From Lonicera japonica (taxonomy: Eukaryota > Streptophyta > Magnoliopsida > Dipsacales > Caprifoliaceae): a stretch of 64,000 nucleotides of DNA. The DNA lies in the NCBI GenBank assembly GCA_021464415.1, contig CM038469.1, forward strand, positions 7,852,501 to 7,916,500. The letters are read 5' to 3'. The notes below the pieces were generated by a model. The model saw only the letters and a program-made list of their open reading frames with translations, did not search any database and was not told the DNA's origin. Positions 10,168 to 27,897 of the stretch are shown piece after piece (positions within the stretch are counted from its first letter, which is position 1; each line of letters opens with the position of its first letter). The translations under genes and the position numbers were made by a program.

Positions 10168-11511
10168 TGATGATGTGATAGCCTGAAAACTCTTTAAGTA
10201 CCTATATTTATGCTTAGTTTTATTTTATTTCTTTTGGGTTGTATTAGAATTGAGACTTGATGTTAACTCTAGAACTTGGTTTTAATGATTGAATATTATA
10301 GTTTTTGCTTTTGAATTCTAATTCTAACCCGTTTTGTGAATAATTTTTGTTTATCTCTTATTTTTGTCTCATGGAGAGCAAAGCCATTGTAGCCCTTCCG
10401 TGCGTTGTTGTTGTTCTCTTTACATTGAGGACAATGTGTGTTTCAAGTGGAGGGGGGTACGTTATTTTTTGTTTATTTTGTTTGGCTTGCTATCAGTCAT
10501 TCCCATGAGTAGAAGAGATTTGTTCAATTTTTTTTAGAAGTTTGAAAATTGATGATTGATTGATATTTTGTTCGATGAAGATTATTGTTTCATTAGCTTT
10601 TGGCATGAATTCTTTGATCTAGATAGGAATTTGAATGATAATCTAAATTGCCTTGCTCCACTTAGTCTCATATCCCGTTATATTCTCATGCTCCACATGC
10701 TAGATTGCTTCGGTTGTTTTCAATTCGGTAATAACACTTAGATTTATTTTCATTGAGAGAAGAGAAATTTTTGTCCAAAAATAATGGAAGCTCTTTCGAA
10801 AAGATCCTCCAATGAGAGGACAAAAGCATAGCACTTTGATAACTTGGATGACTTTTTTCCTAATATTGACTTAAAGCTTCACTTGACTAAATCTTAAGTC
10901 TCTTTGTCTAAAATTACGGATGGGTAAAGGTTACCATATGGGAAAGGGTGAATAGCTTCCTTCAAGCTCCAATGAATGAGCAGTAATGAGAAAATTCGAT
11001 AAGTGAGACCGCTGCCCCCCATAGAGATGAAAACCGCCCTGAACTAATTTAGCGAAATTTCCAAGTAAAATATAAAGAAAGTGTTTAGAATCGATAAATC
11101 TTTGAGCTTTTGTTTTTGAAAAAGTTCTCTCTTCCTTCTCGAATGATTATGACTCTTTGTGTTTATATCGAATTGTTTGAATCGAAGTCTAGTATGTGAG
11201 CATTGGAGAATATGGGATTGTGTTCTAAAGGAGATAGGCGAATTAGATGATCATTCGAAAGTCCGTCGTTCTGGAAAATTGATAGTAATGCCTCTTGCTT
11301 TGCAAATTGAAACTTGAATCTTCATTCTCGTCATTCATCATGATCAAACTTCTGATGTTTGTAGGTATCATTTCTGAAAACCTTCACGAGATGCAACTCG
11401 TCTTCTTTGGGAACTTAGAAGTTAACAATTTTTGTTGTATAGCATAGTGTTTTTGTAATTTTTATATTTTTGTCTTGCTAAGGGACTAGCAAGAGATAAG
11501 TTGAGGGGAGT
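10168..11511 (+). other. E1 3' untranslated internal region with polypurine tract
   Basis: This is about 1.3 kb with no convincing coding sequence. It ends in the polypurine tract TGAGGGGAGT at 11502-11511, directly before the 3' LTR, where plus-strand DNA synthesis would be primed. An earlier purine run (AGTGGAGGGGGGTACG, near 10450) could be a second or decoy tract. The same region, diverged and inverted, is recognisable at 58999-60300. Confidence 0.8.
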
Positions 11512-13198
11512 TGATAAACGCATAATATTGTCATGTCTAAGCTCCTTCCCGGAGTCGCTTGACGCGTTTGTTGCTTTAATTCTGCCTAATTATCCACTTA
11601 TCTCGAGATTAATGCCTTAGCGAGTGTTGTATCTAACATGGCCAAAGTGGTGTGTATTTTGTAGTATTCCATGTGTTTGTAGGATTGGGATACAATGGCA
11701 TTGCATGAAGTGATCAAGAGCAAGCTTGGAGGCTTGCAAAGTGCTGAGTGAAGAAATTCCAGAACCATGATCGATCATGGGCATAACCATGATCGATCAT
11801 AGGCATGTCCATGATCGATCATGGGCATAACCATGATTGATCATGGAACCATTTTTTCTGGCAGAACACTTCCATGATCGATCATGGGCATAACCATGAT
11901 CGATCATGGCCCTGGAAACTTGGCCATTTCACACCCAAAATGGGCTATTTTAGTGGTTCAAGCTATTTTAGATATTTAGTTAGATATTTTGCAACTTTGT
12001 AATATATTTTATTTCTCTTAGCTTCTTGGGAAAGATATCTAAGTTTTTGTACAAGTTCTAGAGAGAAGTGGGAGCTAAAAGCTTGTAATTTCTTCTTCTT
12101 CTTGTAAGTTTACTTTGATTTTAAGAAATGAATGCTTCTTCTATAATTCTTGTTTCGAGTATTATGGAGTAGTCTTTTACTAAGGTTACGGAGGTGAATC
12201 GCGATATAATATTCGGTGATTTATGGCTCAATCCATGTTTAAAGTTTGAGAAATAGTTGTAAATCCTTTTCTTCTTCATTTCCTCCATTGTTGCAAGCTT
12301 TCTAGGTATATTCATAATAAATTAAGACTTTATATGCCTTGTATATTTAGTGCTTGGTTATTAATGAACATACAACATATTTATATGGTTCTAGAAAGCT
12401 TGTAGTCTTTTTCCCCCATCCATGGAGCTTTTCCCTCTTCGTAGAAATTATGAATAGTTCTTAAAACTCCATAGATGGATTATAAATTTGTTAATCTCAT
12501 TTTTGATTCATTTATTGATACATTGAGTGCTTCTTACACTTTATGTGATACTTAGACTCTTTGTTTTCTACCATAAATGATAAAAGATGAGATGACAAAT
12601 TTATCCCATAAACTTCATTCCGTTTCATTGTTTGGATTTACTTTTTAATTTTCATTCTTTAAATCATGAGATTTCATACACTTGCTTTATGTTAAATCTT
12701 TTTACGATGAGTTTGTCATATCTATCTTGGATTAGCTTCATCGGGAATGGGTTGCCTTGCTTCACACCCGTAGCTAAGAGGTAGGAATGATGACTTTGTC
12801 TTTGGTGGAATGTTGTTTGTCTCTTTCTTGATATAGCTTCGATCCGGGAATGAGTCGCCTAGCGTCGCACCCTTTGCTATGGAGAGATACACCAACATTT
12901 CCCATATCTCGAGAAACCTTGTGTTGAAGTCTTTGTATGAGCTAGTGACCACCGTTTCTTAAATCGTAACTAATCTCCACCTACCTTAGTGCTTTCTTGT
13001 TAATTTTCGCAATCGTTTTACATTTTCGTTGTCTCACAACAAATCCAACTTACAAAATCGGAAAACCATTTAATCCGTAATCCATTCCATTCCTTTTCAC
13101 TTATCCCTGTGGTTCGACACTCGGACTTCCGAGACTATATTACAACTTGACGTGCCTGCACTTGGGCTCTATCGCAACGCGCTATTTAAGCGGCGTCA
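11512..13198 (+). repeat. E1 3' LTR
   Basis: This 1687-bp LTR has the same length as the 5' LTR, with about eight substitutions and no indel seen by eye. Its palindrome array lies at 11765-11909 with identical spacing. It is followed by the target duplication GCAAG at 13199-13203. Confidence 0.95.
11765..11909. repeat. Palindrome array in the E1 3' LTR (six copies)
   Basis: This is the 3' LTR copy of the array at 1410-1554, shifted by 10355 bp, with all six units and the 22-bp steps preserved. Confidence 0.95.
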
Positions 13199-13462
13199 GC
13201 AAGGCATTTTTTATTCTAAAGTTGCCATTCAAACAAGAAATAGTGGGGCAACTGGGATCTTTGAATTTTAGGATTCGGGTACCTTACATTATTGAACTCA
13301 CTAAAAAGCTCTTTTTTATAGCAAATTCAACGATTCCACTAAAAGTTGGTTATTGTGTGTACTATTACTGGTGAAATTAGTTTTTCCTACTAATTTTACA
13401 ACTAAAGGTGCGGCAAGAAAAAAAATGAGTTGGAGGCAAATAAATTTTGGAATTAGTAGTAA
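13199..13462 (-). pseudogene. Right half of the split Athila remnant (gag-protease junction) plus duplicated spacer
   Basis: This continues the minus-strand remnant interrupted at 1156. The first 110 bases correspond to the gag-protease border of E1 (the stretch encoding PGCPTISC). The rest is a spacer of unknown origin. The whole segment, including the spacer, is repeated at 60704-60957, where no E1 insertion is present. This shows it belongs to a larger duplicated block. Confidence 0.75.
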
Positions 13463-14400
13463 AAAAAAAATCACCACTATAGATGATATTTAGTGTGGAA
13501 GAAAGTTCGCCACTTAAAAAAAACATAGTTAGTGGGTAAATTTGGAATCCCCACTAATGATGTAAATTACCAAGAAATAAGATTGCTAGAAAATATTTTG
13601 ATGACAATTAGTAGAAAATGATATGTGGGAGTAGAAATCCCCACTAAAAAGCATTTTTTTTTGTAAAGAATTCAACGATTCCCCAAAATAAATAGTAATT
13701 GTATATACAATTGGTCGCGAAAAAATATTTCACCATAAATTTTGCCACAAACTGTGGCACATATTTTTTTGGCTCAAGTGGGCAAAAATTTAGAGTTGGC
13801 ACGACAAATAAATGCTAGTAATGGTAGTGAAATATTAAAGTCGTCACTAAAAGTGATATTAGTAGTTAGGGGGATATTAAAAATTCATTTAAGGAAGTAC
13901 CATCGATTAGTCTCGAGGATTTGTCATTTGTAAGAACAGATACCTCATTATTTTCTTATGTTATGATTTGCTTTGTGTAATTGATTGATATATCTATTAG
14001 ATAACGTAACACAAGTTTTCAACAAGTTTAAAATCAAGTTAGACATAGGGTTTGCTTCTGATTGTCACTGCAAAATAAATCCTAAAATCGAAATTAGGTT
14101 AAGCGTGTCCTAAAACTTTCAAATCGTAACTAGCAAAGCATTTGATGACTCTCAAAGCAAGTAAGGCATGTGCAATATCCATGCTTCAACTTGAGGGGAA
14201 GTGCTAGAATTGAGGGATTATATTGGGAAATATTCTTAGTCAATAGTTGGCTTTATTCTCCACCTAATTATAAGATATTTTCTTTTAATCCTTGTAAATG
14301 GTCCTTGTTTTATGTTCTATGTATTTGTAAGACCACAATAAATATAATCACCAAACCTAATTATAAGAGATTTACACACTTATTTTTTATAAGAAAATAT
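13463..14400. other. Intergenic spacer with degenerate short repeats
   Basis: There is no gene here. From about 13460 to 13900 short phrases such as CCCCACTAA and TAGTGG recur in both orientations. They resemble the non-coding end of a small DNA transposon, but no clean terminal repeats or target duplication could be fixed. From 13930 to 14400 I see only AT-rich DNA downstream of the beta-glucosidase gene. Confidence 0.4.
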
Positions 14401-14602
14401 ATAATAAAGACAAAGCTTACAACCTGATGTAATGGGAAGAATTTTTTATTCAATAACACAAATTAAAGCCCTTAGGCGCACAAAAACATTACAAAAAAAT
14501 ACATAATAAAGACAAAGCTTACAACCTGATGTAGTGGGAAGAGCTTTTTATTTAACAGGGCAAATTAAAGTCTTAAGTCACACAAAAACACGCATAAACA
14601 AA
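14401..14602 (-). repeat. Tandem duplication, 102-bp period, downstream of the GH1 stop
   Basis: Segments starting at 14401 and 14503 (both ATAATAAAGACAAAGCTTAC) are near copies 102 bp apart. They cover the probable 3' UTR and polyadenylation region, so the gene has two candidate cleavage regions. Confidence 0.8.
14547..14552 (-). promoter_or_regulatory. Probable polyadenylation signal AATAAA of the GH1 gene
   Basis: AATAAA on the minus strand, about 76 bases after the stop codon. The duplicated unit carries a similar motif near 14446. Confidence 0.5.
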
Positions 14603-14627
14603 CACACTAATCTTCATCCGAGGAGAA

Positions 14628-21535
<6,908 letters not shown>

Positions 21536-21630
21536 TGGAGAAATTTATAGTAAGTAATATATTATGACTTAGTATTATTAGCTCAAGGCTCAGCTTGAAG
21601 GGATGAAGCTATAGAACGCAATTGTGCTTG

Positions 21631-21640
21631 CTATTTATAG
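21631..21640 (-). promoter_or_regulatory. TATA box of the GH1 gene
   Basis: CTATAAATAG on the minus strand, 96 bp upstream of the ATG. It is conserved at 63847-63856 in front of copy C. Transcription would start about 30 bp further on, giving a leader of roughly 70 bases. Confidence 0.6.
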
Positions 21641-22181
21641 ACCCAACACTAAGGCTTTTCTTGCGTGGCATGGCATTAATTTAAACCCTACATGCAATTA
21701 ATGCTGTTTTTGTTGAATTTGGTTTCTCTCCCTTAATTATTCTTTCGAGCCAATTTTGTTCAATAAGATCTTTTTAAGAATAAACGCACGAATGTTTTTA
21801 TAAAACTTTGTAAAGATAATTTTTATAATGAGTATATCATCTACAAAAAAAATTCATTAAGAAATTCAAACCGGAGGTAGGTATAATAAAATTAACACAT
21901 ATATTCATTTTTACCAATAAAATTGTATATGATCATCTCGCCCACTTCTAAATTGAATCTTTTTATGAAATTTTGTGTAAATTTCTAGTACTTCTCTTAG
22001 CCATACATTATGGCCCATCACTTATCTTAATTAAATATTTGTATATAATGCGTAATAGATATATAATTAATTAATATGTTGATACACTTCTACCAAATTA
22101 TGATGACAAAGTTGCTTGTCACCAGGTCTCCTATTGCCACCAAGTTGCTTATTGCATGTTTTTTTTTTTTTTTTGGTCTAC
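21641..22181. other. GH1 upstream region and AT-rich flank
   Basis: The first 150 bp are conserved with the right edge of the window (63857-64000), so the duplication includes the promoter. Beyond about 21800 the sequence is AT-rich and I see no gene. A T run at about 22159-22174 precedes the stray retrotransposon leader. Confidence 0.6.
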
Positions 22182-22251
22182 AAATCTAACAAATCTCAAA
22201 AAGTCTTCATGTCATTTTCATTGGCGTCAACTCCCCGGCAACGGCGCCATT
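22182..22251 (-). repeat. Stray E2 leader with tRNA-Asp primer site outside the 3' LTR
   Basis: These 70 bp are identical to 32424-32493, the leader next to the 5' LTR of E2, including the primer site TGGCGCCGTTGCCGGGGA (minus strand, 22232-22249). Host DNA with a target duplication would be expected here instead. Confidence 0.9.
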
Positions 22252-23729
22252 TGATAGGAAGCTATCTTCGTCGCTAAAAATTGCTTGATCAAAAACCCTT
22301 ATGTACCTACAAAATATATTAGTAACGTAGATAGTAGTAGTAAGGGGTCAAATCCACGGGAGTTGTTTATGAATCAATGAAAACAAAATTGAGAAAATAA
22401 TAGATTTAGAATAAAAACCATTTTTTATTTATCTTTTAGAAATGTTTACTTTTTTTAAGAACAATTTTAATACTAATAAAATGTAATAAAAATAAAGAAA
22501 GTTGCTTTGGAGAAATAAAGTGTAGGGATTTCAAGAGTTAAGAATCCACCACCAAATTATCAATGGATCTAGAATAATATATTATTGCACATATATACCC
22601 AAAATAAATTCTATACTAGTTTGATTAAATGGAATCACCTATGGCATGTAGAGTGAACCCAAAAGCTAACCAAATAGTATTTGACAATTTATTTGTTTAT
22701 AAGAAATTTTTCCTTTCAAGATCTATGTTTCTTCTTTTAGAAATAATAATAATACAAGGTTGTCACTCACTTACATTAACATTCAAGAACTAGAAGATAA
22801 ATTTGGAAAATAAAATGAACTTAAGAAAATCCTATGGTATGTAGCTCATCTCTTAAGTCAAGTATAAAAACCAAAATGGGATTACCTATGGTGTGTAGCG
22901 TAATCCAAAGATCTAATTTAAGAAAAATCACAAATGAGTATATTTATGCAATATTATAAAATTCTAAATCACGAATAAAAATGAGGCTTCATCTCTCCCC
23001 TTGAAAGGGAGATTAGCATTCCATAAAGATAGAAGAACAAAATAAATAATAAAGTAGCTCCTTAAATATCTCCAAATATGTGAGTAAAATAATTTTTCTC
23101 AACACTCTACAATATTGTCTTCTTCAATAAAATGAAACAATAATACAAGAAGAAGAAAAATATGTAGCACTCAAATATTTTCTCTCTCTAGAACAAGCTC
23201 TCTTGCTCCAAGCTCTCCTCCTTTCTTCAAACTCTCGTAGGTGTGTTTTTTGCTCTTGGACAAATATCAATTAATATATGTGAGAAAATGAGAGAGAATA
23301 TTAATGATGAAAGTAGACAATGGGGTATGGGGGTGTAAGAGAATAATAGACTTTGTCTAGTGAGTGGGGTAAGAGAATAATAGACTTTGTCTAGTGAGAG
23401 AGAAAATTGCATTGCAATTTCGGATCTGAAGATGGACGAATTTGGAAAAGTGTTAAACTGGAAAGTTGTAGCTCTCAAAATTCTCTTGATTTTAGGCTCA
23501 AGAAACACCTGATTCGTAGTTCCGAGCAAAAAGTTATGCTTTAAAAACTATCTGAGCAATTTTAAGTGTCCTGTCTCACATATTCAACAAAGTTAAGCAT
23601 TTAATTATATCAATTGAGACAAGAACCTGCAAAACAACTAAATGTCAACATTAGATAACATAATGTAATTTTTGACACTTAAATTTCGTCATTTGGGGAA
23701 TTAAGAATAACAGTTTTTGGTGCTTATCA
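22252..23729 (-). repeat. E2 3' LTR (left), shorter copy
   Basis: It starts TGATAGGAAGCTATC and ends GGTGCTTATCA. Compared with the right LTR it lacks about 190 bp around 23380-23405. It contains the LTR-shared block at 23461-23539 (GAAAGTTGTAG ... TTCCGAGCAAAAAGTTATG). Confidence 0.93.
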
Positions 23730-25615
23730 TACTACCCCCAAATAGCATTTTGCTAGTCCGCAAGCAAAAAGAGAGATAATAGATAAGGAGCCAAAACGAA
23801 GCACTTTCCTTGGTGATTCTCGATTGCACTTAGCATGTGCAACAAGCCTTTTAAACCTTTAAGTCTCCCAAAGAGGACGAGTGAAGTCTCGTAAGGGTTT
23901 GCAGTGAAGACACCCATAAACTTCCAAAACGTATTTACAAAAAAATTATTTTCGGCGATACATTCTCTTATTTTGCCTCAGGGAAATATTAAGTATCCAA
24001 CTGTAGAGAAGACAATGAATCATCCATATATATAAGTTAATAGAAGCTTGTATGCTATACAATACCAAAATGGCACAATCCTTCTTAAGATTCAATGTTT
24101 GCAACCGGCATTTAAATAATTTTGATGTGATTCCCTATATTACCTTATAGAATTTACGCTTCGACTTCAAATCTCACTAGATATATTCTCTCAAAATTGA
24201 ATCACTCCGAGATGTGGCTAATTGTTTCTCTCTTTGCATGTGAGTGATAAGAGTAGATGCACACAAAGCAAATAACTCACATGCATAAATAAGAAAGACG
24301 GATGTTGGAAAGAATTTGATCTCATGAAAGGAATGCCAACCACCATGTGAGAATGTCAAGTTGTTTAAACATATCACCTTAACAAACACTACCGAACCAA
24401 AGATCAACTAGGTCTTTTATATGGGGTGGAATGAGGGAAAATGGAGTGTTAATGTGTGTATAAGAAGGTTGAAGACTTCTAAGGCGTTTGGACTTTTCTA
24501 ATATCACTTGTTTTCAGGCTCTTTTGTTGATCGCATTTTTTTTCCTTCTTCTTCTTCTTCTTCTTCTTCTTCTTTTATTTTATTTTATTTTATTTTATTT
24601 TATTTTTATGCGATTTGAAACGATTGCATGGTGAAAACAATAATTTCTTTTGTCAGATCAACCATTCTTTTCTCAAACACAAGGATTGGTCATGAAATAA
24701 ATGGTAGGATTATTTTGGCAATGATGGCCTAATGTCATCTCTAAGGTTTAATGCGGCAATTTTTGTTTTGACTAGGTAAAAGTTTCACAACTCAAAAAGG
24801 ATGTCATTCTCAGTGGTCAGCCAAATATGAAAGAATAATGAGATCATGCAACGATATTAATGACGATATCCAAATGAAGTTAAGTCATCTTGTGACTTAG
24901 AGTTTGCGTATAACTCTCTACAAGGTGAAAGGCTCTAAACTCACGGGTTTAAGTCTCCACAAGTATTCTTTTTAGCTCATTAGAGAATCACATACTATAG
25001 ATATAACCGCTGTGCAAAGATGTGTGAACTCTAAGAATTGATAGTGCTTATATGCTTATATGCCTTATGATTCCTTGACTTCTAAAAAGTGGACAATCGT
25101 CATTCAATCTCATCATGGATAAGATATTGAATCGCCAAAAACTTTTAAAAGAGAGAAAGAAAAATCTTTTTTTTTTTAATAAATGAAAATGTATTGCTTC
25201 TGAATCAATTTTCGAAAAGGGAACTAATTTGGTAAAACCCCACCCCTAAACAAAGAGAACATCGTCCTCGATACTAAAGATGAAATATATAAATGTAAGC
25301 ATAAGGTTGGAAAAATTACCGTAATTACCTGATTCGAAAGCTGAACCGTGAAAAGTATCCATCAGAATCTGGATAAGCAAAAGACACGGAAACAATTGCA
25401 CAAGTCTATCATATATAACTCATGGGTGGATTAGTAAAAACCACCCCCAAACAGGATAAGACTAGTACTCAGAAACACACTCAATGGGTGGCCTCCCAGA
25501 AGCGCTAAGTTTAATGTCTTCAGCTAGACAAAGCGGACACACCCTCAAAAATGATAGAGCTAGAATAAGAGTACAGAGAGGGCGGAAAGTTAACAACAAC
25601 CCCTTAATAAGATGT
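23730..25615 (-). other. E2 internal region between integrase and the 3' LTR
   Basis: This is about 1.9 kb with no credible coding sequence on either strand. It holds the polypurine tract at its left edge, a CTT run at 24544-24573 followed by a TTTTA run to about 24606, and otherwise diffuse sequence. Athila elements usually carry a third ORF here; none is recognisable. Confidence 0.6.
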
Positions 25616-26807
25616 TTACTCAGGGTATATGGGATTAACAAGGTCAATTTGCTCTACTAGAGATGAATCTAGCTCTAAGAATGGTTTTAATCTTTGACCA
25701 TTGACCTGAAAAGTAGTACCATCTTTCGGATTTTCAACAGTGATGGCACCATAAGGTGTGACAGATTGGACAGCGAAAGGTCCTTCCCATCTGGTTTTTA
25801 ATTTAACAGGAAAGAGGTGCAGACGAGAATTATACAACAACACTTTCTGTCGAGGATGAAACTCTTTTCGCAATATGCTATGATCATGAATCCATTTCAT
25901 TTTGTCCTTGTATTTCTTGCAATTCCTCAAGTTCATTGAGTTGCAACTTTCTTTGCTCACCAGCTTTATCAAGATCAAAGTTAAGGGTCTTGATAGCCCA
26001 GTATGCATTGTGCTCAAGTTCAACTAGAAGGTGACAGGGCTTACCAAAAACTAAGCGATAAGGGGACATGCCTATAGGAGTCTTAAAGGCGGTGCGGTAT
26101 GCCCAAAGAGCATCTGCGAGTCGCAAAGACCAATCTTTCCTACTTTGATTGACTGTCTTTTCAAGAATTTGCTTAATCTGACGATTTGAAACTTCTACCT
26201 GACCACTGGTTTGTGGATGGTACGCCAAAGCAAGTTTATGGGTTATGCCATACTTCTTAACGAGATTCTTAAAGATACGATTACAAAAATGTGTACCGTT
26301 ATCACTGATGATGGCTCTTGGAGTACCAAACCGAGCAAAGACATATTCTTTCAGGAATTTCACAACAACTCGATGATCATTTGTGTAATAGGGTATCGCT
26401 TCTATCCACTTGGAGACATAATCGACTGCCATAAGGATATATTTAAAACCATAAGATGGGGGAAATGGACCCATAAAGTCGATACTCCAAACATCAAAGA
26501 TCTCCACGATCAAGATGGGAGTGAGAGGCATCATATTCCTTCGAGATAGTCGTCCTAATTGTTGACAATTTGGACAGGCTTTACAAAATTCATGAGCGTT
26601 GCGAAAAAGGGTGGGCCAATAAAACTCGCTTTGCAAAACTTTTGCAGCGGTTTTTTTCGAGCTAAAATGGCCACCACATGCATGGTTATGGCAAAAGGAA
26701 AGGATCTTATTTTGCTCAAACTCGGGGACGCATCTACGGATGATTTGATCAGGACAATACTTGAAGAGAAAAGGATCATCCCATGAGTAGTATTTGACCA
26801 TGGACAT
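25616..26807 (-). pseudogene. E2 integrase, frameshifted near its C-terminus
   Basis: Read leftward from 26807, the integrase zinc-binding domain ([15 protein letters not shown] ... CKACPNCQ) is followed by a DDE core ([42 protein letters not shown]). The frame is lost near 25900-25915 (after LNELEELQE). The C-terminal domain (HSILRKEFHPRQKVLLYN ... [12 protein letters not shown]) continues in another frame down to 25616. It aligns throughout with the E1 integrase but is clearly a different family. An upstream stop at 26832-26834 separates it from RNase H in the same frame. Confidence 0.88.
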
Positions 26808-26831
26808 GAATTTGGACTTGTCTTGCTTTGT

Positions 26832-27897
26832 TCAATGAATGGGAATTTGGTTTGTGACAAGAAAGTTGACAATATCAGCAAACCATGGTGACTGAGAAAT
26901 AGCAAAAAGTTGCTCATCTGGGAATGACTCGGATATAGGCAAATGGTCATTTTCAGACATAACAGTGAGTCTAGACAGGTGGTCTGCGACTACATTCTCA
27001 GTACCCTTTTTATCTTTGATTGCCAAGTTAAATTCTTGGAGCAAGAGGATCCAACGGATGAGGCGAGATTTGGCATCTTTTTTGCTTAGAATGTACCTTA
27101 ATGCAGAATGATCAGAGTACACAGTGACTGGAAATCCAAGAAGGTATGCACGAAATTTGTCGAGGGCAAATGCAACCGCCAACAATTCTTTCTCAGTTGT
27201 TGTGTAATTGAGTTGGGCTGGATTAAGAGTTTTGCTAGCATAATGAATTACATGAGAACGTTTATTAACTCTCTGCCCCAAAACAGCCCCAATGGCATAA
27301 TCAGATGCATCGCACATGATTTCAAACGGGAGATCCCAATCAGGAGGTCGAATAATCGGAGCTGAGATTAACTCGGATTTAAGACGCTCAAAAGCAGTGA
27401 CACAAGCTTCATTGAAGACAAAAGGCACGTCTTTCGAAAGAAGGTTAGTCAAAGGTCGGGCTATCTTAGAAAAATCCTTGATAAATCACCGATAGAAACC
27501 GGCATGCCCTAAAAAGGAACGGATGTCCTTAATTGACCTAGGAGCTGGTAAAGAGGAGATTAAATCAACCTTTGCCTTATCGATCTCAATACCTTTGCAA
27601 GAGATTACATGTCCCAAAACAATACCCTTTTTTTACCATGAAATGGCATTTTTCCCAATTAATAACTAAATTCTTTTCTTGACATCGTTATAACACCATG
27701 GTCAGATGAGATAGGCATTGATCAAAGGATGAGCCATACAAGGAGAAATCATCCATAAAGACCTCTAAGAATCGTTCCACCATGTCACTGAAAATGCTCA
27801 TCATACACCTTTGAAAAGTCGCAGGTGCGTTGCACAAGCCGAATGGCATGCGTGAATAGGCAAATGTGCCAAATGGACATGTGAAAGTAGTTTTTTC
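26832..27897 (-). pseudogene. E2 RNase H and C-terminal half of reverse transcriptase, multiple lesions
   Basis: RNase H ([46 protein letters not shown]) is open over 26832-27452. Upstream, 27453-27897 encodes the rest of reverse transcriptase including an FMDDF catalytic box. It is interrupted by a stop in the turn FYR-stop-FIKDFS, a shift at an A run in the segment around FMVKK, and a further stop after the FMDDF region. The segment starts after an in-frame TAA at 27898-27900, which closes the preceding open stretch. Confidence 0.85.

Larger units (their letters stand above)
1157..13198 (+). mobile_element. E1: Athila-like Ty3/gypsy LTR retrotransposon, full length, coding capacity broken
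   Basis: This is a complete LTR retrotransposon of about 12.0 kb. It has two 1687-bp LTRs (TG...CA), a tRNA-Asp primer binding site, one long gag-pro-RT-RNaseH-integrase frame, a third ORF after pol, and a purine-rich tract before the 3' LTR. The 5-bp target duplication GCAAG is present at 1152-1156 and 13199-13203. The two LTRs differ at about eight positions by eye, roughly 0.5 percent, which indicates a recent insertion. The FMDDF reverse transcriptase box, the DLGAS protease site, the tRNA-Asp primer and the ORF after pol fit the Athila lineage. Two in-frame stops in gag-pol, plus stops and a frameshift in ORF3, make it non-autonomous. Confidence 0.95.
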
